Assembly: GCA_963575745.1 (NCBI GenBank)
Contig: CAUYUJ010004335.1
Location: 520,856-584,855 of the forward strand
Source: Prorocentrum cordatum
Taxonomy: Eukaryota; Sar; Dinophyceae; Prorocentrales; Prorocentraceae
Reading direction: 5' to 3'
Length of the DNA stretch: 64,000 nt
The notes beneath the pieces were generated by a model that did no database searches, was not told the DNA's origin, and worked only from the letters and a program-made list of their open reading frames with translations. Positions 59,220 through 64,000 of the stretch are shown one piece after another; positions within the stretch are counted from its first letter, which is position 1; every line of letters begins with the position of its first letter. Both the position numbers and the translations under genes were made by a program.

Positions 59220-59969
59220 TCATGTACATGTACGTCGTTCTTTCGCTCCTGACAAGAGGCAACCTGCAGATCCCTGGGAACGCCTTGCTGCGCACCATGA
59301 GTTCCACGCCGGGCGCAGTTGAGAAGCCTGCGCCCGCGGAGGGGGGAGAGGGGCAGAGCACGCGAAACAGCGCGTCCAGGCGGCAGGGTGGTGCCCTGGA
59401 GGCACGGGGGCCTGCCAGCGGTCGAGCCTGCGCCTCGCGTGCGCCGCGTGGGAGGGCCCGGCAGCGGCGCGAACGCATCGCGCGGCCTGGGCCTGCCAAC
59501 CTTTCTGCCTGTCCGCGGCGGGGTCGCCTTTCGTCAGCGAGTGGCCGCCCAGCCGCGCCGCTTCCTCCGCGGCTGTCAGCGCGGTGGGGCCGCGCACAAG
59601 TGGAGGATGCAATAGTCCTCTATTCAGGCCCGGCATCTGTCGACCTGGTGCTGGTTCTCTGGCCGCGGGCCCGTTCTCGCGCTTCAAGGCCCCCGTGCGC
59701 CGCGTGCTCGAAGCGAGCCACCCGCGCCCGGGCCGCCAAAGCAGCGCTGGGGGCGTCTGGCAAGTCTCGCGGAAAGGGGGGCGCCTGGAGGTCCTTGAAC
59801 GCGGCGGCCGTGGTCCAGTCCTTAGGCCCCCTGCCCAGAACACGTCTTCTCCTCGATATCTGCAGAAGCCGCAGAAGGGAACGCCTGCGCGACGAACGTC
59901 GCTACGGAGCTGACTCAGACCTGGTGCGCGAACATCGATTGGAACAAACCTACTCCCAGCTTGCCCCAC
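59220..59969 (-). pseudogene. Possible remnant of a LINE C-terminal region
   Basis: A 249-codon minus-strand frame ends with ASQLRPAWNSWCAARRSQGS (about 59345-59285), which resembles the LRxxxNxWCTxRRF block closing the LINE 1 and LINE 2 polyproteins here. The following HYxxC knuckle is not visible, and the preceding text is Arg/Pro-rich without RT blocks. Only the short motif supports the call. Confidence 0.3.
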
Positions 59970-60339
59970 CTTTCTGCCATGTCCATGTTTTTAAAATGGC
60001 ATTCACGGCTTCCGCCATCGTCTCCCCGCGGGGAGGTGGCTAATTCTTCCACGGGCGATCCGACTCGCCTGACAAGTGGATGCGCCGCGTGGGTCGGGGC
60101 GTGGCTGCAGGATATCCTGAGCTCGAGGCCGCGGCCCGCCCTCTCGACTGCGCTCTGGCGCGGTCCGAACGTTCCGTGGGTTGCGGGCGCCATCGGGGCC
60201 CTGGAGTCAGCGCGTCGCACTCTCCGTGCTGCGCTACCGTTGGAGCAGCCTAATGCGCGGGGCCTACTGGGGAACGACGGGGCGCTCGCCTGGCCCAGGG
60301 CGCATGGCCCGTAGCTTTCGGAGTGGTGCCCTGCGCGGT

Positions 60340-63240
60340 GGCGCTGGCTCTCGCTGGCGCTAGCATCGGCTTTCGCCGACGCGAGGCCACCCTTGCCGCA
60401 GCCGGCAGGAAGCGGCGCGCCCTGCGTCATCGGGCCATCGTGACGAGCGGGCGCTTCGGACGCTGCGGTTCGCTGCCTGGCGGGCGGCGGCGGCGCGGGC
60501 GGGCTACGCTGGCGCCCGGGGTGCGCAGCCTTCGTTGCAGCCGGGGGCGCGCGGATCATCGCGCCGCGCTTTTCCCGCCTATCTGCCCGCCGCAGCGCGG
60601 TCGCCTCCCTGGGGCCGGGCCGCCGCCCATAGCGACCCCTGCTACGCGCCCGCGAAGCATGCGCGTCTGCGTAGACTCTCGGGTCGCCTCTGACCCGCAT
60701 GAGTCGGCGCCCGCGAGGTCTGGGTGGATGTCGTGGTCGACCGCTCGGGCGTCGCGCGCGTCGATCCACTCGGGCCATTTTCTGCCCCGAGGGCGACCAG
60801 GTTCTTTCTTGCATTCTGTCGTGCGCAAAATTTTGGATCGTCGTCCTCTGCCGAACAAGGGCGTCGAAATCTTGTGTTTTAGAACGGATTCGGTTTGCCT
60901 CGAAGTGATCCAGGACTTTGCCCGGCCTCGGCGCTCGCCGCGCAGGGCGAAGTGTTCGCCCTCCCTCAGTTGGAGGGCATCGGGCGCCTGTTGCTCGATA
61001 GCATCGGGCGCGTGGGCCGCGTCAGAACCGCGCCCTTCGATGTCAGCTCGACCTGGAGCAAGGCAGCTGGGGGGGATGGCACTGGCGCCTCTGCCAGAGA
61101 GGTCGCTCGGCAGACGGAACTCGCGCGCGGGGCGCAAAATGTCGGCCCGCGGCGCGGCGAACTCCTTGTCCGCGACGGTTGTGGCGCCCGCTAGTTGCTC
61201 GGCCCCGACGGGGCCCGCGGCGCCCCAGCGCGGGGCGCCCCTTTGATCCGGCTGCTTGGTCGCCAGGGGGGGGCGAGGCAACGTTTCTTCGGCGCCGCAA
61301 GATCCGGCCCTCACTTTCGCAACCGCCCATGAGATGTTGCGTCGGTGCACGCAGCGCTCCTGGAACGGGGCCTCGGCTGGCGCTTTGCAGATGCGAGCTC
61401 TGAGCGCGCGGCGGAGAGCTTTGCCGCGTCTTCGGGCGAGATATCAAGGGCATCGGCTTTCGCCAGCGCGAGAGAAGCGTCGGCTTGCGCCGACGCGAGG
61501 TCGGGGTCAGCTTGCGCCGACGCGATCTACTCGTCGTCAGAGTAGATATCGTTGTGCTTCGTGCGCTGGTGCGTATCATTCCTCAACGCATCAGCTTGAA
61601 TGGCCTCTTGCATTGAGGCAGTCGGGCATAAGTGCCCAACTGGACTCAGGGGCCCCGCTCTTTTCCTCGAGCGCGGGAGAGCTTGGTAGCCGAGGTGATG
61701 GCCCCAGACTCGCCCTCCCGATTAGCCAGGAGAAGACTGGTTGGCTCGAGATGCACGCCCCCGACTCGGCAGACTGGAAGATGCTCTTCGCTGCGTCTTG
61801 GTCTGCGGGTCGTCTAACATCGACCTGAGGAATGAGCTTGATCACCTCTCCGATATCTGGGATCCTTGGTGGTGGTGGTGGACTTCCCTCCTCGCCCAGG
61901 GGATTCTTCGCCATCGACTGCACGAACGTCGAGTGCATTCCCTCATGGTAGGTTAGACGCACCATCGAAAAGGAGGGGGTGCCAATGGCAACATGCGTTC
62001 CGACGGCTGGCTCCCTACCTGTCTTTGCCATCGGGCGGCTTCTGGTCCCAAACTAGTAAGCGTGCGCCAGAGCTTGGGTCCCAGGTGCCCCCAGTGTGAA
62101 GACGCGATCGCTCGTGGAAAGTCCAGATCGCTAAGGTGCGGGTTTGACGCTGGAACGGCATCATCACTACCAGGGATACTGAGCCGCCCGTGGCGGCCCG
62201 CGGTGTCCCAGACAACGTCTGAGCGTTCCGGGTCCTTCCCGCTGGCCACGCGGGCAGGGCGCTGTTCATGGCCCGAGGCGGTCCGCAAAAAGGCCCTATC
62301 CAAGTCTGTGTAGACCAGCACATCAGGCCACGCAGCTGCATCCTCATCTGACGGCTCCATAGTCCTCTGCGCCACATCAGATAGCGCAGTGGCCGACGGA
62401 TGGATAACCCTGTAGGTGGCTGCGCCCCGAGCCACCTCCGCCCCCCTCGAATTCAGGAGGTCCGTCATGTCCGGCGTCTGCCTAGGCGGGGGCTGGCGGG
62501 GGGCCCGCGGCGCGTCGGGTTTCGCCGATCAGAGGCGCTCTGCGCGCCAGCTTCGACGACGCAGCTACAGACGTGGGCGCGCCAGCGCATGATGAGGCAG
62601 AGGGCGGCGCGTCAGCTTTCGCTGGCGCGACGTTGAAGTACGCTGATGGAGCTGATCTCGGTTTAGCCCGAACCTTCTCCCCCTTTTGTGTACAAGGGTC
62701 CTTCGGAACAAGAGTTCCCACCAACTCATCCGTGTATGGCGTGGCCACATCGGGGCGAAAATGCTCGCCGTTCCTGGTCGCGAAAGGAAGCATGAAGGCG
62801 GAATCGTCTTCACCGCCATGACGGCTCCCTGTTCTCCACGCCGAAAGTTGTGACCCAACAGGTTGGCCTTGTGGACGTCAACATGGAATCATACCGGCGA
62901 CCACGCAGATGATGGCAACTTTATGCACTGCTGTGGTCCGTTTAGGGCGTTCGGCACGTTTCCCGAACAGAACGTCATCTGCCGCTTCCTGGTGACCCCA
63001 CCAGGGATAAGCCCCCTTTGCAGGATGTTTCAAAGGTGCTCCACCTGCGTTCCATGCCAGACTTGGGGTGCACAGTGGACGTCCGCAACGTTCCAGCCCG
63101 TGGCTGGCAACAAACGTTCGTCTGTGAATTCGCTCCCCGAGTTCCCGCCTACACATCGAAAGGTGACGCCGACAACGTCGGAAACGTAAGCAGTGTCAAC
63201 CGAATGAAGGGGGGGTCGTATCAACTTTCGCTGCCGCAAG
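60340..63240. repeat. Short palindromic interspersed repeat family, six or more copies
   Basis: Copies of about 21 bp with the pattern G(T/A)C(G/A)GCTT(T/G)CGC(C/T)G(A/G)CGCGA lie at 60365-60384, 61451-61472, 61477-61498, 61505-61525, 62609-62630 and, degenerate, 63219-63240. A weaker copy is at 60340-60360. The centre is a dyad (CGTCGGC-TTGC-GCCGACG in the copy at 61477), and changes on one arm are often matched on the other (CAGC-TTTC-GCTG at 62611), as expected of a hairpin under selection or of copied palindromes. All copies point the same way. Confidence 0.6.
61591..62793 (-). other. Coding-like minus-strand frames of unknown identity
   Basis: Three overlapping or abutting frames look protein-like: 62482-62793 (GEHFRPDVATPYTDELVGTL), 61953-62468 (AWPDVLVYTDLDRAFLRTAS, SDLDFPRAIASSHWGHLGPK) and 61591-62031 (VRLTYHEGMHSTFVQSMAKN, DIGEVIKLIPQVDVRRPADQ). 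They would need introns or frameshifts to join. I cannot name a family. Confidence 0.3.
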
Positions 63241-63524
63241 GACCCTTGTCGTTTTTTGTTCCCGGCTCTGCATTCGTCGTGCAATGGTCGACGAGGCTCT
63301 GGTGTAGAGACAGCTGGAACCATAACCATCCGGGCATGGATGGGAGGGGGGCGCTATGAATAGACGAAGCTACGGTGAGGGCGGAAGGCGACATGAGCCA
63401 ACCAGGGCTGGAAGGTGGGGAAGGCGAGTAAACAAGCGTTGATCGACGAGGGAGTGCGTCAAGGAACGATGGGGAGAGTGAAATGATAGCGGCGGAACCG
63501 CAAACAATCGCAGGCCGAAGGAGC

Positions 63525-63745
63525 CGCACACACATACACACACATACACGCACGCGCACGCACACACAAAAACACAACAAAACACAAACACACACAACAC
63601 ACAAACACAACTAAAACCACAAACACAAACACAACACAAGCACAGACACAAACACACACACACAAACACACAAACAAACACCCACACAAAATCTCATACA
63701 CAAGCACAAGCACAAACGCACACACAAACACGCACACACACACAC

Positions 63746-63811
<66 letters not shown>

Positions 63812-64000
63812 CACACTCAACACACACTCAACACACACTCAACACACAAACACAACACCAAACACAGACACCAACACAAACGCACACTGACACAAAGACA
63901 AAGACAACCACACACACAAGCACAAACACACAGGCACACAAGCACACACACAAACACACGCAAGCACGCACGCACGCACGCACGCACGCACACACGCACC
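63525..64000. repeat. CA-rich microsatellite complex with (CAA)n
   Basis: ACACAAACAC- and CACGCACG-type repeats throughout, with a nearly pure (CAA)n run at 63749-63810. The array runs off the end of the window. Poly-Cys/Val frames on the minus strand are artefacts. Confidence 0.95.

Noticed and set aside
63370-63999. Cys/Val-rich minus-strand ORFs at the window end
   Set aside because: Translations of CA/CAA repeats.

Overview
This window is nuclear DNA of a dinoflagellate. The decisive evidence is a perfect copy of the 22-nt dinoflagellate spliced leader (minus strand, 11077-11098) and a second, two-mismatch copy (28630-28651). The rest fits: GC-rich sequence dense in retroelements and simple repeats, a CCCH zinc-finger gene of a type abundant in dinoflagellates, and no compact operon-like coding. 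The genus cannot be told from the sequence. Almost everything recognisable is a mobile element, a relic of one, or satellite DNA. No rRNA, convincing tRNA or CRISPR array was seen.

Layout. 0-3 kb: a possible exon and a broken transposase-like gene (+). 3-5 kb: AT-rich and CCATCTTGG-type repeats. 5.4-11.1 kb: a decayed non-LTR retrotransposon (LINE 1, minus strand) with spliced leader, ORF1, endonuclease, reverse transcriptase and C-terminal knuckle. 11.1-20.4 kb: microsatellite, a CCCH zinc-finger ORF, a second CCAAGACGG satellite, a long stretch without recognisable genes, and a composite 18-bp tandem-repeat block bracketed by palindromes. 20.4-28.7 kb: a second decayed LINE (minus) and an intact coiled-coil ORF1-like frame behind the second spliced-leader copy. 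29-35.5 kb: a third LINE (plus) of another type, with endonuclease, RT, CCHC tail and RNase H. 35.5-40 kb: tandem duplications, a third satellite array and a CCT-rich tract. 58-64 kb: faint coding-like segments, a family of short palindromic repeats and a CA-rich end.

The centrepiece is an 18,007-bp LTR retrotransposon of the Ty1/copia type, minus strand, 40076-58082. It has two 196-bp LTRs beginning TG and ending CA, about 98% identical, flanked by a 5-bp target duplication GCGCA, so both ends are complete. It encodes a coiled-coil Gag with CCCH instead of CCHC zinc fingers and a Pol ordered protease, integrase, reverse transcriptase (YVDD), RNase H. It then carries about 7.7 kb of further coding sequence (ORF2-ORF5) beyond Pol. 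ORF3 contains a domain resembling the Tpt1/KptA RNA 2'-phosphotransferase (ADP-ribosyltransferase fold). Gag, NC and Pol share one frame interrupted by two TGA codons. Pol, ORF2, ORF3/4 and ORF5 overlap tail to head, each +1 relative to the one before. A VATP-type peptide motif recurs across the ORFs, and the 3' non-coding tail is a string of hairpins. Removing the element and one target copy leaves a roughly 200-codon open frame across the insertion site.
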